A DNA stretch of 64,000 nt from Acidobacteriota bacterium (lineage in GTDB: Bacteria; Acidobacteriota; Terriglobia; Versatilivoradales; Versatilivoraceae): positions 1 to 64,000 of the forward strand of contig JAPPDF010000042.1 of assembly GCA_028875575.1 (NCBI GenBank), in the 5' to 3' direction. The notes under the pieces were generated by a model. The model was not told where the DNA came from and made no database searches. It was given only the letters and a program-made list of their open reading frames with translations. Of the stretch, positions 45,001-53,533 are shown in pieces (positions within the stretch are counted from its first letter, which is position 1; each line of letters begins with the position of its first letter). The translations under genes were made by a program, and so were the position numbers.

Positions 45001-45877
45001 GCGGGATGGAGGAGGCAGGCTGCTCCACCGCCAGCAGGTGGCCATCCCCGCACGCGGCCAGTTCCAGAGCCCGGACCTGCATGCCGACCTCGGAATCTCC
45101 AAGGTCTCCGGTCCCCTGGAGATCCAGTCCACCAACGGGGTGCCGCTGATTGCCACCTCACGGGTGTATGCGCTCGATTCCGGCACCAGCGGCTTCTTCC
45201 GCGGACTGGATCTGGAGGCAGCCTCCGGCCATGCGGTGATTCCCATCAGCCGGGAGAGCGGGGAGTTTCGCAGCAACCTGGGGATCACCAACCTCTCCGG
45301 GCAGCCGGCCAGGGTGCAGGTCCAACTGTTCGATTCCGCGGGGACCCGTCTCGGAATGACCAGCCAGCAGGTGCCGCCGTTCGGTCTGGTCCAGTTGAAC
45401 CGGGTAAACCGGCGGCTTTCCGGTTCAGGCGGGGGGGGTGACACTCTCGGTTGGATCCAGTTGGACGCCGACCGCCCCGTGGCTGGATTCGTGTCACAGA
45501 TCAACAACCAGACCAGCGATCCGGGATTTGCCCGGTCGGACGTGCTATCTTCCACCAAACTGCTGATACCCTCGGCCACCAATGTCAACCAGTTCCGATC
45601 CACGATCACCATCGTCAATGCGGGAAACGGGGGAGAGGCTCGTGTTCGGGTTCGTGTCCGAAACCGCCAGGGGCAAATCATTGGCGAGAGCCGGAGCCGA
45701 AACTTGCCCCCCAACGGGATTTTCCATCTGGACGATCTTCTGGGGAGCCTCGAGGTGCCGAGCAATTTCGGCCCGGTGGAAATCGAGTCCCTGAATGGTG
45801 TGCCCCTGCTGGCCGTGTCGCGTGTCTACAGCATCAATGACGATACCGGCGGCTTCTTCCTGGCACAGCCGTTTTAG
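42026..45877 (+). CDS. Large secreted matrixin-like metalloprotease with TIG and tandem beta modules
   Basis: 1283 aa. After a signal segment (LLCLLAAVFVWW, about residues 35-46) comes a zinc protease domain: HEIGHLLGLDH gives His186, Glu187, His190 and His196, with a Met-turn in SATMNPTAG, the metzincin/matrixin pattern. A carboxypeptidase-regulatory-like (CarboxypepD_reg) domain follows (about 237-300), then two IPT/TIG domains (about 450-617), a region with INISTNGWVSL-type beta sequence (about 625-840), and a C-terminal tandem duplication (about 850-1068 and 1070-1283). GTG at 42026 has GAGGAG 10 nt upstream. It probably degrades or binds extracellular protein. Confidence 0.75.
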   Translation: MSSNSGRNKSGRGPLSGCASSENACPPGKARYQPLLCLLAAVFVWWNSHSPALAFVPFLSGAKWKTFPVVYKIHQGGLPATGNRSEFVAVHAGFEAWETLEDSAITFSYGGTTETRAAALDYTNVISFQDDSFDFSSGVVAVTLTFYFRNVEDPPIVDADILFNPNQIFSSDGARGTFDLQSIATHEIGHLLGLDHTAIVSATMNPTAGLGVTFFRVLQTDDRIGCSVLYPEPAFSRSTGGIEGSVLLDGEGVFGAHVVALDEEGRAVTSALSGEDGNYRISGLPAGSYTVYAEPLDGPVMERNIIKPRGSADFNTRFATTFLGSGPDSQVGDPVAVSAGSTLTGQDIPVSPPALPHLNLDDPFLGTRLHRGEKRSIRVFGDGLGFGSRYFLLGEGIVLESPRSIGGSGAEIQVNVEGSALLGSRSLFVEKGDVLAALSGGLEVTEPGPEVSGITPRSGPRAGGTSVTVTGSNFDRDAIVSLDGIPLNDQKWLNSGMIQGTTGPNGCGSYNLLVINPDGSSDSLQSAFDSVSPAPTIDSVTPGSAEVTSTVTISGRNFDPVAEYNRVRFNNHPAEVISATVSRIVTLVPFGATSGPVTVEVCGKVATSSEFTVLPLQPSRNRPQPSFSYLDLSRDPEASRLEFRLDEEEDRTPDDSFASVALPFKFVLFTRAFPEGSPVNISTNGWVSLTPAVGGTAEWENGRIPGHQVPRPDRSVGQMPANLIAPFFHDLVVGETDSAVYTRVLGEAPDRRLIIEWKNFSAYDDEDDPEPDYATRLTFQAVLYEGSNDIAFLYRRLQGPLTQGESATIGLQNDRRDRAIQFGFNRPRLSEGRSLFFRFNPEDGSYAFEQFLPLVTDTEEFRTNLGLTADILSGATVELTLFDPTGQPLGSRTESVSRGGLIQLNHLVRRLLGSGSSKLSNVSGSVLVSSDQMVFPYVTQIDNRSSDPSLDLGAMSGGTRLGILSTTSVNQFRSSLVVLNVGDTTADVSLIQRDGGGRLLHRQQVAIPARGQFQSPDLHADLGISKVSGPLEIQSTNGVPLIATSRVYALDSGTSGFFRGLDLEAASGHAVIPISRESGEFRSNLGITNLSGQPARVQVQLFDSAGTRLGMTSQQVPPFGLVQLNRVNRRLSGSGGGGDTLGWIQLDADRPVAGFVSQINNQTSDPGFARSDVLSSTKLLIPSATNVNQFRSTITIVNAGNGGEARVRVRVRNRQGQIIGESRSRNLPPNGIFHLDDLLGSLEVPSNFGPVEIESLNGVPLLAVSRVYSINDDTGGFFLAQPF

Positions 45878-45880
45878 GGA

Positions 45881-45922
45881 AGTGTGAAGTGAGAAGTGAG
45901 AAGTGAGAAGCGTGGAGTGTGG
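45881..45922 (+). repeat. Heptad tract
   Basis: Six 7-mers of AGTGAGA type in register directly after the matrixin-like gene. A complementary tract lies at 46431-46458. Confidence 0.7.
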
Positions 45923-45983
45923 TTAGCGAAGAGTTTCGGGAACATTCAAGTGACTGATGACATGTCACTTGCCAGAAAAAAAT

Positions 45984-46257
45984 GCCGGCGCTTAGTGGCT
46001 GGAAACCTGTTCAAAGTCAAACATGGGCAGAAATTTGATTCACATCGATGCACAGGATGCACAGGATTTTTCGTACCTGAAACATACGCCTGCGGATGGT
46101 GGTTGGATACTGCTTGATAGTCAAGCATGAGTAGAGGGTTTATTAACATGGATGAACAGGATACACAGGATTTTTCTTGGAGACGGCGGCGTTGCAGTCC
46201 TGGACTTGCGCAAATCCTCACACGATCATCGCTGGAGTCAGCCCCTCGTGCAGCAGC
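45984..46257 (+). repeat. 170-bp dispersed repeat, copy 2 (interrupted)
   Basis: 45984-46071 and 46148-46257 together match 20980-20810 read backwards; the 76 bp in between (46072-46147) are absent from copy 1 and end in a second GGATGAACAGGATACACAGG unit, so copy 2 looks duplicated or interrupted. A further 9-bp-period tract faces the other way at 46269-46300. Confidence 0.7.
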
Positions 46258-46390
46258 CTTCCATACTGATTATCCTGTGCATCCTGTTGCATCCATGTTT
46301 AAAAATTAGGCCATGAAGATTTGTTGTTTCACCCTCTTGTGATCCGCCCAGTCGTGGGGGGGCGGGGGCGGAGCTTGTTTTATGGACTAC

Positions 46391-46458
46391 GACGGGGCCG
46401 ACAAGATGCTTATCCCATCGATCAAATAGCTATCCACTAATCACTCTTCACTCGTTTT
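46391..46458 (-). repeat. Heptad-tract element, copy 2
   Basis: On the minus strand this reads heptads (GTGAAGA, GTGATTA, GTGGATA) and then a ~40-nt block matching 15911-15951, including TGATCGAT and AAGCATCTTGTCGG. It ends about 30 bp before the SDR gene. The 613-bp gap 45878-46490 is entirely repeat or non-coding. Confidence 0.7.
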
Positions 46459-46490
46459 TCAACGGAGTGTACCGTACAAGAGGGACCGAT

Positions 46491-47255
46491 ATGACTGATC
46501 CGAACTTTTATTCTCTGGCTGACAAGGTGGCCATCGTCACCGGCGCCGCTCACGGCATTGGCGCCGCTATCGCCGAGAGGTTTCTCAAGGCGGGAGCCCG
46601 AGTCGTCTTCGCCGATATTGACGCCGATGGCGCCAGGGAAAGAGCCGGCCAGCTGGACGGCTCCGGGGAGCGCAGCCTGGTGGCGCCGGTGGACCTGACT
46701 CAGGCCGACGAGGTGGCCGGCCTGGTCGAGCGCGTTCTCGACCGGTTCGGCACGGTGGATATCCTGGTGAACAACGCCGGCATCGCCGGCCCCACCAAGC
46801 CCCTGGTGGAGGTAACGGATGAAGAGTGGGATCAGGTGATGGCCGTTAACCTCACGGGGGTCTTTCTCTGCTGCAGGGGGGTGCTGCCCACCATGCTGAA
46901 GAATCAGTCCGGCCGGATCGTCAACGTGGCCTCCATTGCCGGCAAGGAGGGGAATCCCACCTTGGCGCCCTACTCGGCCACCAAGGCCGGAGTGATCTGC
47001 CTCACCAAGGCCCTGGCCAAGGAAGTCTGCCAGCAGGGCGTTTACGTAAACTGCGTGACGCCCGCGGTGATCGATACGCCGATTCTGCGCCAGGTGGGGC
47101 AGGAAACCATCGACTACATGATCAGCAAGATTCCCATGGGACGGGTGGGGAGGCCCCAGGAGGTGGCGGCCCTCATCCACTTCCTGGCCAGCGACGATTG
47201 CAGCTTTACCAACGGCGCCTGCGTGGACATCAGCGGTGCGCGAGCCACCTATTGA
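46491..47255 (+). CDS. Short-chain dehydrogenase/reductase
   Basis: 254-aa classical SDR. Cofactor loop VTGAAHGIGAAIAERF, NNAGIAGP, active-site Ser in ASIAGKEG, and YSATKAG (Tyr-x-x-x-Lys). Acidic FADIDADG after beta2 favours NAD(H). It oxidises or reduces an alcohol or ketone; the substrate is unknown. ATG at 46491 has GAGGGA 6 nt upstream. A PhyH-type gene follows after 37 bp, so the two likely act on one pathway. Confidence 0.88.
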   Translation: MTDPNFYSLADKVAIVTGAAHGIGAAIAERFLKAGARVVFADIDADGARERAGQLDGSGERSLVAPVDLTQADEVAGLVERVLDRFGTVDILVNNAGIAGPTKPLVEVTDEEWDQVMAVNLTGVFLCCRGVLPTMLKNQSGRIVNVASIAGKEGNPTLAPYSATKAGVICLTKALAKEVCQQGVYVNCVTPAVIDTPILRQVGQETIDYMISKIPMGRVGRPQEVAALIHFLASDDCSFTNGACVDISGARATY

Positions 47256-47292
47256 ACTTGGGTCCGGCATCGTAGCCGGGAGGGGGAAGCTC

Positions 47293-48072
47293 ATGAACCA
47301 GGCACCCTTCATTTTCAGGAGCCTGAGCGATTCCGAGTTGAGGCGGTTTGCCGCCGAGGGTTACCTGGTGTGCGGCGCTACCCTGTCCCCGCGCGGACTG
47401 GAGCAGATCCGGGAGGAGTGCATGGCCACCTGGAACAGGGAGAAGAGCGCGTTCGACCCCGGTAAGACCTGGTTGGAGAACGCCCTCTTGCCCAATATCC
47501 ACCATCGGTCGGCCATGGTGCGCCAATTCTACTTTGCCGGACCCCTGGTGGACGCGGCCGAGCAGATCATCGGGCCCAATCTCAAGGCGGCGACCAGCCA
47601 GCTAACCTTCAAGACCAGGGGCAACCGCATGGTGTTCCCCTGGCACCAGGACAACGGATACGGGGAGCTGGAGCCCTACAACGCCCTTTCCTGTCTGACC
47701 GCCCTGGACGACACCAGCCTGGAGAACGGCTGCCTCTGGGTCATCCCCGGAAGCAACCGGACCGGACAGCAGGCCCACGCCCAGGGCAAGGCTGCGGCCG
47801 ATGTCAAGCATGGGGCCGAACTGATGGCCCGTGCAGACGAGTCCAAAGCCGTGCCGGTCCCCATGAAGGCTGGAGAGTCGCTGGTGATGAGCTGCTGGAC
47901 ACTGCACAAATCGGGGCCCAACCGCTCGGGCCGAGACCGGCGCATTTTGTTCTTTCGCTACGCCGACGCCGATGCGGTGGAGGTATACAACCAGCGCCGG
48001 CCCCGATTGGGACGATTGCTGAGAGGCCGGACCCGATTCGAGGAGGTGCGCCGGTTCGAGGCGGACCTTTAG
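47293..48072 (+). CDS. Phytanoyl-CoA dioxygenase (PhyH) family protein
   Basis: 259 aa, Fe(II)/2-oxoglutarate-dependent oxygenase. Metal site: HxD in FPWHQDNGYG and a distal His in CWTLHKSGPNRSG, with an Arg shortly after as 2-oxoglutarate anchor. The second segment NGCLWVIPGSNRTG is typical of PhyH. ATG at 47293 has a GGGAGGGGGAAG site. The family hydroxylates diverse small molecules; genes of this kind are expanded in Acidobacteriota and sponge-associated bacteria. Linked to the upstream SDR. Confidence 0.85.
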   Translation: MNQAPFIFRSLSDSELRRFAAEGYLVCGATLSPRGLEQIREECMATWNREKSAFDPGKTWLENALLPNIHHRSAMVRQFYFAGPLVDAAEQIIGPNLKAATSQLTFKTRGNRMVFPWHQDNGYGELEPYNALSCLTALDDTSLENGCLWVIPGSNRTGQQAHAQGKAAADVKHGAELMARADESKAVPVPMKAGESLVMSCWTLHKSGPNRSGRDRRILFFRYADADAVEVYNQRRPRLGRLLRGRTRFEEVRRFEADL

Positions 48073-48109
48073 CTTCATACCGTTAAGAATTGAAAAAAAA
48101 AGAGTTACC

Positions 48110-48149
48110 CACGAAGGGACACGAAGGATTACGAAGGACCACTAAGGCG
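48110..48149 (+). repeat. 10-bp-period CACGAAG tract, copy 2
   Basis: ACGAAGGGAC, ACGAAGGATT, ACGAAGGACC and ACTAAGG in exact 10-bp steps, preceded by AAAAAGAGTTACC as in the other copies. Confidence 0.75.
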
Positions 48150-48208
48150 TTGGAGAAGGCTCAAGAGGGGTCCGCCTAAGGTCGGGGAGCCCCAAAGGAG
48201 GTCATGGC

Positions 48209-48826
48209 TTGACGGAATCTCGATTCAACAAACCCAGGGTGGCCATCAATCGCGTCTATACCCGGAAGGGCGACTCCGGGCAGACCAAGCTGGTCGGGGG
48301 CCAAAGAGTGTCCAAGGGATCCTTGCGCCTGGAGGCTTATGGCACAGTGGACGAGCTCAATGGATTCGTTGGTATGGCCTGCCAGACGGCTCGAGAGCAT
48401 GTGGATCCCAACCCGGAGTTGCAGACCATGGTGACCTGCCTGGTCCGGGTTCAGCACGAGCTGTTCAACCTGGGGGCAACGCTCGCTACCTTGCCCGAGG
48501 ACATTCATCCCCGCCAGCCACAGGTGACAGAGAAGGACATCCAGCGGCTGGAGCAGGAGATGGACCGAGCCAACCAGGATCTGGAGCCCCTGCGATCCTT
48601 TGTCCTGCCCGGAGGCAATCGACTCAACCTGGAGCTTCACCTCTGCCGCACCATCTGCCGGCGCGCCGAGCGGTGCTGTGTCCGGCTGGGTGAGGAGGGG
48701 GACGTCCCCGCGGCGGCCGTTCAATACCTCAACCGGCTGGGAGACGCGCTCTTCGTCTGGAGCCGATGGGCCAGTCACCTGACGGGGACTCCGGAAACCC
48801 TGTGGGATCCCAATATTGCCGGCTGA
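48209..48826 (+). CDS. PduO-type cob(I)alamin adenosyltransferase
   Basis: 205 aa. VYTRKGDSGQTKLVGG near the N-terminus is the ATP-binding loop of PduO-type enzymes; YGTVDELNGFVGMA and CRRAERCCVRL match the family helices. It adenosylates cob(I)alamin to make coenzyme B12. TTG at 48209 has AAAGGAGG 7 nt upstream, deciding the start against an out-of-frame ATG at 48204. A 245-bp repeat follows the stop by 8 bp, before the convergent dehydrogenase gene. Confidence 0.9.
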   Translation: MTESRFNKPRVAINRVYTRKGDSGQTKLVGGQRVSKGSLRLEAYGTVDELNGFVGMACQTAREHVDPNPELQTMVTCLVRVQHELFNLGATLATLPEDIHPRQPQVTEKDIQRLEQEMDRANQDLEPLRSFVLPGGNRLNLELHLCRTICRRAERCCVRLGEEGDVPAAAVQYLNRLGDALFVWSRWASHLTGTPETLWDPNIAG

Positions 48827-48834
48827 GTGTCTCT

Positions 48835-49081
48835 AGCCCGCATATCTCACCAGGGGGCATGATCATGGCGCAGGACATTCCCCTTCAGCGCGTGCTCGCG
48901 ACCGAAGAGCGTAGCGGTTTCTACGGTCGAGGGAGCATGTGTGCGCTGAAAGGGAAAGGACAAGCCAGGGCATGCCCAGGGCCGTCTGTGATGCGCAAGC
49001 CCTTGACATGGAGCCAATCAAGGTGCTGAAGATAATCTACTTCTTGTAATGCCTCCAGCGGCTTGGTGAGAGATGCGGGCT
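48835..49081. repeat. 245-bp inverted-repeat element, copy 3
   Basis: Reverse orientation relative to copy 1 and about 95% identical to it. Ends AGCCCGCATATCTCACCAG and TTGGTGAGAGATGCGGGCT. It separates two convergent genes; its right edge gives two bases of the TAG stop of the dehydrogenase gene, as in copy 1. Confidence 0.85.
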
Positions 49082-50183
49082 AGTCTCCCGGCTGGTTCCC
49101 CGCTTCGCGGGACAGCAAACGGGCGGCGGCTTCCGTCACCAGGCTGCCCATCTCAGCCGTCTTCAATCGCCCGCCCAGATCGGCGGTTCTGTTCCGTGGC
49201 GCGACCAGCACCTCGGTCACCGCCTTTCTGACAGCCCCGGCGGCCCGCCGGGTTTCGGGATGTCCCAGCCAGTCCAGCATCATGGCCGTGGAAAGAAGGG
49301 TGGCCAGCGGGTTGGCCAATTCTCTGCCCGCGATGTCGGGGGCTGAGCCATGGGCGGGTTGGAACACGGCAAAGTCGTCTCCAATGTCGGCGGAGGGAGC
49401 CATGCCCATTCCTCCCACCAGCCCCGCCGCCAGGTCGGAAAGGATGTCTCCGAACATGTTTTCGGTGACCAGCACGTCGAAGTCTGCCGGCCGCTCGATC
49501 AGATGGAGGCTGGCGGCGTCCACATAGAGTGCTTCCGTTTCAACCTCCGGAAACTCCCGGCTGATCTCTTGAAAAACACCCCGGAAGTAAGCCATGGACG
49601 GAAGGATATTGGCCTTGTCGACCAGCGTGAGTCGTCTCCTGCGCCCCATGGCCTGCCGGAAGGCGGATCGAAACAGGCGTTCCGACCCGGAGCGGGAAAT
49701 GACCATTTGATCGCGGACCTCGGAGGCGGTCAATTCCATCGGCCTGAGACGGCCCGAGAACAGACCTTCAGTACTCTCCCGAACGATGAGGAAGTCGATC
49801 CTGCCGTCCTCCATGCCCCTGAGTGGGGAGAGGTCGGCTTGATAGAGATAGTAGGGGCGCAGGCCGCAGTAGAGGTCCAGTTGCTCGCGCAAGTCCACCT
49901 GAGGAGCCATCTCCAGGCCGTTGGGCCAGCGAACGCTGGGCAGCCCCATGGCTCCCAGCAGGATGGCATCCTGCTGTCGACAGGCTTCCAGGGTTTCCGG
50001 AGGCAGGGGATTTCCATACTCCAGGAAGGTCCCGGCCCCGACGGAAAACTCCTGCAGTTCGAAGGAGACCCCTTCCAGTTCCTGCTCGACGGTTCTCAAT
50101 GTCCTGACCGCCTCGGCGATAACCTCCGGCCCAATGCCGTCTCCCGGCAGCACGGCAATTCGAAAGACTGTCTCCTGGTTCAC
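49080..50183 (-). CDS. Isocitrate/isopropylmalate/tartrate dehydrogenase family protein
   Basis: 367 aa. N-terminal LPGDGIGPEVIAEAVRTL, DFLIVRESTEGLFSG (substrate phosphate/malate-moiety loop), DKANILPSMAYFRGVF and the metal-binding FGDILSDLAAGLVGGMGMAPS are all visible, followed by FQPAHGSAPDIAGRELANP for NAD. The VREsTEG loop and FSG are closer to tartrate/other beta-decarboxylating dehydrogenases than to LeuB, which has a different loop. No leuA/leuCD gene is nearby. GTG at 50183 has AGGGAGGGA upstream. Confidence 0.82.
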   Translation of the reverse strand: MNQETVFRIAVLPGDGIGPEVIAEAVRTLRTVEQELEGVSFELQEFSVGAGTFLEYGNPLPPETLEACRQQDAILLGAMGLPSVRWPNGLEMAPQVDLREQLDLYCGLRPYYLYQADLSPLRGMEDGRIDFLIVRESTEGLFSGRLRPMELTASEVRDQMVISRSGSERLFRSAFRQAMGRRRRLTLVDKANILPSMAYFRGVFQEISREFPEVETEALYVDAASLHLIERPADFDVLVTENMFGDILSDLAAGLVGGMGMAPSADIGDDFAVFQPAHGSAPDIAGRELANPLATLLSTAMMLDWLGHPETRRAAGAVRKAVTEVLVAPRNRTADLGGRLKTAEMGSLVTEAAARLLSREAGNQPGD

Positions 50184-50269
50184 GGTCCCTCCCTGCACGA
50201 TGTGATTCCCCGCCGGCCACGCCAACTCGGTTCAGCGCCGTTCCGATCTAGTGAAATCTTTCCAGAGCA

Positions 50270-50300
50270 ATGACCACGCTTCCCGGTGAGAAATGCAGTC
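50270..50300. repeat. End fragment of the 245-bp element
   Basis: ATGACCACGC followed by CGGTGAGAAATGCAGTC matches the right end of copy 2 with a few substitutions. It is a solo end, upstream of the dehydrogenase start, and may be all that is left of a fourth copy. Confidence 0.45.
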
Positions 50301-50374
50301 CAAGCATCCGATATCGTATCATTCGTGCTGCGGCGTGTATGCGGCACGGATTTATTATTGACTTCGATCTGACC

Positions 50375-52768
50375 ATGAAGTGGTTTCTGCTCCTGATTGT
50401 GCTGTCGGTCTGGTCCTCGGAGAAGGGGTGGTCTCAAGAGATCGACATCCCGCTGACCGTGCGGGAGACTGCCGGACTGGCTCGCAATCAGCATCCCATC
50501 ACCTCGGGCGTTCCGCTACCTCGGGGGCTTCTCGAATCAGGCCGCCTGCTCCAGTTGATGGACGGGCAGGGCCGCTTTGTTCCCGCCGTCATTAAGGAAA
50601 TAGCTCGGTGGCCGGATGACGGGAGCCTGCAGTGGGTCCAGGTTCACTTTGCCGCCAGCCTGCCGGCCAACGGGCAAGTGGTGTACTTCCTGCGTCGGGT
50701 CGGCGGCCTGCCGAGATTTCCCTCGCCCATCGGCCTGTCCCGCCGCAGCGAGGGAGTGGAAGTGGTTACCGGGCCCCTGCGGTTGTTCATGGGAGGCCCT
50801 TCCCAGCAACTGCTGGACCAGGTCTGGGTGGACGAGAATTGGGGCTACGATTTCTCCGCGCGCACCCGGATCCTGGATAGCGGCCGTTTCCGGATGATCC
50901 TGAAAAGTGGGGGCAACACTTATGGGATGGGTCCCTGGAGCGAGAATCGGGTAGAGGTGGAAGAGGCCAATGCGTTTCGCGCGGTGATCAAGGTGTCGGG
51001 TACATTCGTCTCCGAGGATGCGGGAGTCGCCCCCGTGGAATACGTGGCCAGGGTTACCGTGTATGGGGGAAAGACGTTTTTCAAGCTGGGCTTGACGCTG
51101 ATTCGGCCCTGTGGCTCGGGGACCGGGGAGTTTCCGGTGGAGGGCTTCAGCCTTGAGGCTCAACTGAACCTGGATCCGCTTTCGCGGCGGTTCGCCCTGG
51201 GCGGGGGGGATCGGGATCATCAGGGCCACTTGGATCGAACTTCAACCGTTTCCCTCTACCTGGACAGCCCCGATTCCTATCGCCTCTCGGTGGTAGAGGC
51301 GGATCAGTCAGCCCCTGACGGCGGCGCTGGCCGTGAACCGGTTTCCTCAACGCTGCGGCGCCGGGTGGAGAAGGAATTCCGATCCAACCTGGGCTGGGCG
51401 GACCTGGCCGACGGGCGGCATGGTCTGGCTCTGGGTGTGAAGCGGTTCCGGCGGTTCTATCCCAAGGCCTTTGAAATCAATAAGTCGGGCAGCCTGATCG
51501 CGCGGCTGTTTCCGGAGGAGGCCGAACCTTGGGACCTCCCGCCCGGTGGGTCCAGGACCCACCAAATGCTCTTCTACTTTCACGGCGACCGCAGCCTTGC
51601 CCAGGGTCGGGTCAAGAACGAACTCGTGGGTCTGCAGAAACCGGTGTATGCGTTCGCGGCTCCCTCCTGGTATTGCCGCGCCGGCCAGGCCCTGGGACCG
51701 CTCTCGGAATCTTCCCCCGAGGTCTACCGGGAGGGTTACTGGCCGCTGGTCAGAGAGGTTGACGGCTGGATGGAGAGACAGCGGGAATTGCCGGCAGGTT
51801 TGCCCCGCGACAGTCGGGAAGCGGGCGACAACGACGGTTACGGCGGGCTCGGTTCAGGCGAAGAGCGGCCCCGCCCCGAGAGTGCCGAAACCCCCTCGAA
51901 TGGCATCGACTGGACCGTCGACCGCAGCGACGCTCTTGCCCATGGTCTTTTCCTCCACTTCTTTCGGACCGGAGACCCCGGATCGCTGGAGGCTGCCGAG
52001 GAGTTGGTTGACCACTGGGTGGATCTGGGAGTTTCCGGGCGGACCCACCCCGCCTCCGGCGGATGTGCGCCGAGCGGTTGGGACGGGCGCGGGCGGGAAC
52101 ATCTGCTTTTCTCATATCTGCTGACCGGGAATCGCCGAGCCCTGGACGCCGCCCGTTCGTGGCTGGAGCAGGTGGCGGTTGCAGACGAAGTGAATCCCGC
52201 TCGGGCGCCCCGCCATGCGGCCGCGGTCCTGATCGGACTGGTCAGGGGTTACCAGGTGCTTGGGGACGAGCGCTATCTGGAGAAGGCCCGGTGGATGGTG
52301 GATGTCATCCGGGCCTGGCAAGAGGGGGATTGGGGGCGCTTGAAGGAACTGTCCCCGCTGAACGCCCTGCGGTGGCAGGCGGAACGCGGGCGGATCGGCA
52401 AGACTGAAGCCTGGGACAGGGCGCAACTCTGGTCAGCGATCCACAGGAGTCGGGACTGGTTGGGGCAAGACCGGGTCGAAGCTTGCCTGGAACGGGAGGC
52501 CGAGTCAATCCGGGGCAGGTCGGGAGAGTTGCTGACCGGCTTGAGGGCTTCCGGGAACTTCCCGCAAGCCGGAATGAGTCTGGCGTCAGGATTGACTGCT
52601 CTCTACGAGACCGGGCGCGATCCGAAACTCTGGGAACTGGCGCTGAGGGTGTTTACCGAAGCAACGCAGGATCGGGGAGTCTCCCGGTCGGTCCCGGCGG
52701 GTGCGTTTTCGGGCGAAGCACAGCACTTTCTGTGGTATCTGTCGCGGGCATTCGATCCGCCCCAGTGA
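50375..52768 (+). CDS. Exported RIFT-barrel protein (PcRGLX/YetA-like)
   Basis: 797 aa. Signal peptide (MKWFLLLIVLSVWSSEKGWSQ, cut before EID). The N-terminal part (PITSGVPLPRGLL, VPAVIKEIARWPDDGSLQW) matches the RIFT barrel of exo-rhamnogalacturonan-lyase-like proteins as I recall them; the middle is beta-rich, and the C-terminal half (from about residue 560) is helical with Trp/His-rich alpha-toroid-like segments (LVDHWVDLG, WLEQVAVADE). It probably acts on extracellular polysaccharide. ATG at 50375. No ribosome site is obvious. The 191 bp before it contain only a repeat fragment. Confidence 0.65.
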   Translation: MKWFLLLIVLSVWSSEKGWSQEIDIPLTVRETAGLARNQHPITSGVPLPRGLLESGRLLQLMDGQGRFVPAVIKEIARWPDDGSLQWVQVHFAASLPANGQVVYFLRRVGGLPRFPSPIGLSRRSEGVEVVTGPLRLFMGGPSQQLLDQVWVDENWGYDFSARTRILDSGRFRMILKSGGNTYGMGPWSENRVEVEEANAFRAVIKVSGTFVSEDAGVAPVEYVARVTVYGGKTFFKLGLTLIRPCGSGTGEFPVEGFSLEAQLNLDPLSRRFALGGGDRDHQGHLDRTSTVSLYLDSPDSYRLSVVEADQSAPDGGAGREPVSSTLRRRVEKEFRSNLGWADLADGRHGLALGVKRFRRFYPKAFEINKSGSLIARLFPEEAEPWDLPPGGSRTHQMLFYFHGDRSLAQGRVKNELVGLQKPVYAFAAPSWYCRAGQALGPLSESSPEVYREGYWPLVREVDGWMERQRELPAGLPRDSREAGDNDGYGGLGSGEERPRPESAETPSNGIDWTVDRSDALAHGLFLHFFRTGDPGSLEAAEELVDHWVDLGVSGRTHPASGGCAPSGWDGRGREHLLFSYLLTGNRRALDAARSWLEQVAVADEVNPARAPRHAAAVLIGLVRGYQVLGDERYLEKARWMVDVIRAWQEGDWGRLKELSPLNALRWQAERGRIGKTEAWDRAQLWSAIHRSRDWLGQDRVEACLEREAESIRGRSGELLTGLRASGNFPQAGMSLASGLTALYETGRDPKLWELALRVFTEATQDRGVSRSVPAGAFSGEAQHFLWYLSRAFDPPQ

Positions 52769-52772
52769 GGGA

Positions 52773-53363
52773 TCAGAGAAGAGGGGCGACGGCCTTGTGA
52801 AAGACCTCATAGTTCTGTCCACCAACCAGGCTCCGATCCAGTCGGCCCTTCCGATCGATGACGAAGGTGGTGGGCAACCCTCCGATCCAGTCCGGCGCAA
52901 GGAAGCCGATCAGCGCCTCGTAGCTATCCTCGGCATTGATATAGGTGGGGAAGGTCACGCCGTTTTCCTTGAGGAAGTCCTCCACCTGTCTTCGCTGCTC
53001 GGCAAAGTCGACCGAAATCAGGATCAAGTCCAGACCCTGGTCCCGATATTTCCCGTAGAGCTTGATCAGCTCGGGAAACTCCTCGCGGCAGGGAACGCAC
53101 CAGGTGGCCCAGAGGTTGATCAATACGACCTTTCCCTGCTTCTTCTTGAGAATTGTCTTTAGCGTGGCGGCCTCTACCGTTTTCAGAACAGGGTCGGCGC
53201 CGGGGGGCGACTTCCGGGGATGGGCTAGGGAGGCCGGAGAGCCTGCCGGGCTGGCAGCCTGCAGGCAGATACAGAGCGCTGCCAGCAGCGTCAGAAGCCG
53301 GCGAAATCGCCTTCGCTTCCCCACGTCCGTCTTTTCCCGCGGGTACCTGGCTGGAATCGTCAT
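52773..53363 (-). CDS. TlpA/ResA-like thioredoxin
   Basis: 196 aa. A basic N-terminus and membrane anchor (LLTLLAALCICLQAASPA), then a thioredoxin fold with NLWATWCVPCREEFPEL (Cys89, Cys92), LILISVDF and the cis-Pro strand GGLPTTFVID. These proteins reduce periplasmic disulfides, for example in cytochrome c maturation. ATG at 53363 has AGGAG 10 nt upstream. It converges with the RIFT-barrel gene, stops 4 bp apart. Confidence 0.85.
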   Translation of the reverse strand: MTIPARYPREKTDVGKRRRFRRLLTLLAALCICLQAASPAGSPASLAHPRKSPPGADPVLKTVEAATLKTILKKKQGKVVLINLWATWCVPCREEFPELIKLYGKYRDQGLDLILISVDFAEQRRQVEDFLKENGVTFPTYINAEDSYEALIGFLAPDWIGGLPTTFVIDRKGRLDRSLVGGQNYEVFHKAVAPLL

Positions 53364-53533
53364 ACCCGGACTTCTCCTGCTGTCAGGTTGGCCTGTCCTA
53401 TGGGCTCGAAATTGACACGAAAACGACAAAGATGCTATAAAATTTGTCGCCTGCTGTCATTGGCATTCGTCGCAGTGCCCAGCCTTACTGATCCGGGCAG
53501 CTTCGGGCAACCGGGCTCGGAGATGCACACCAA

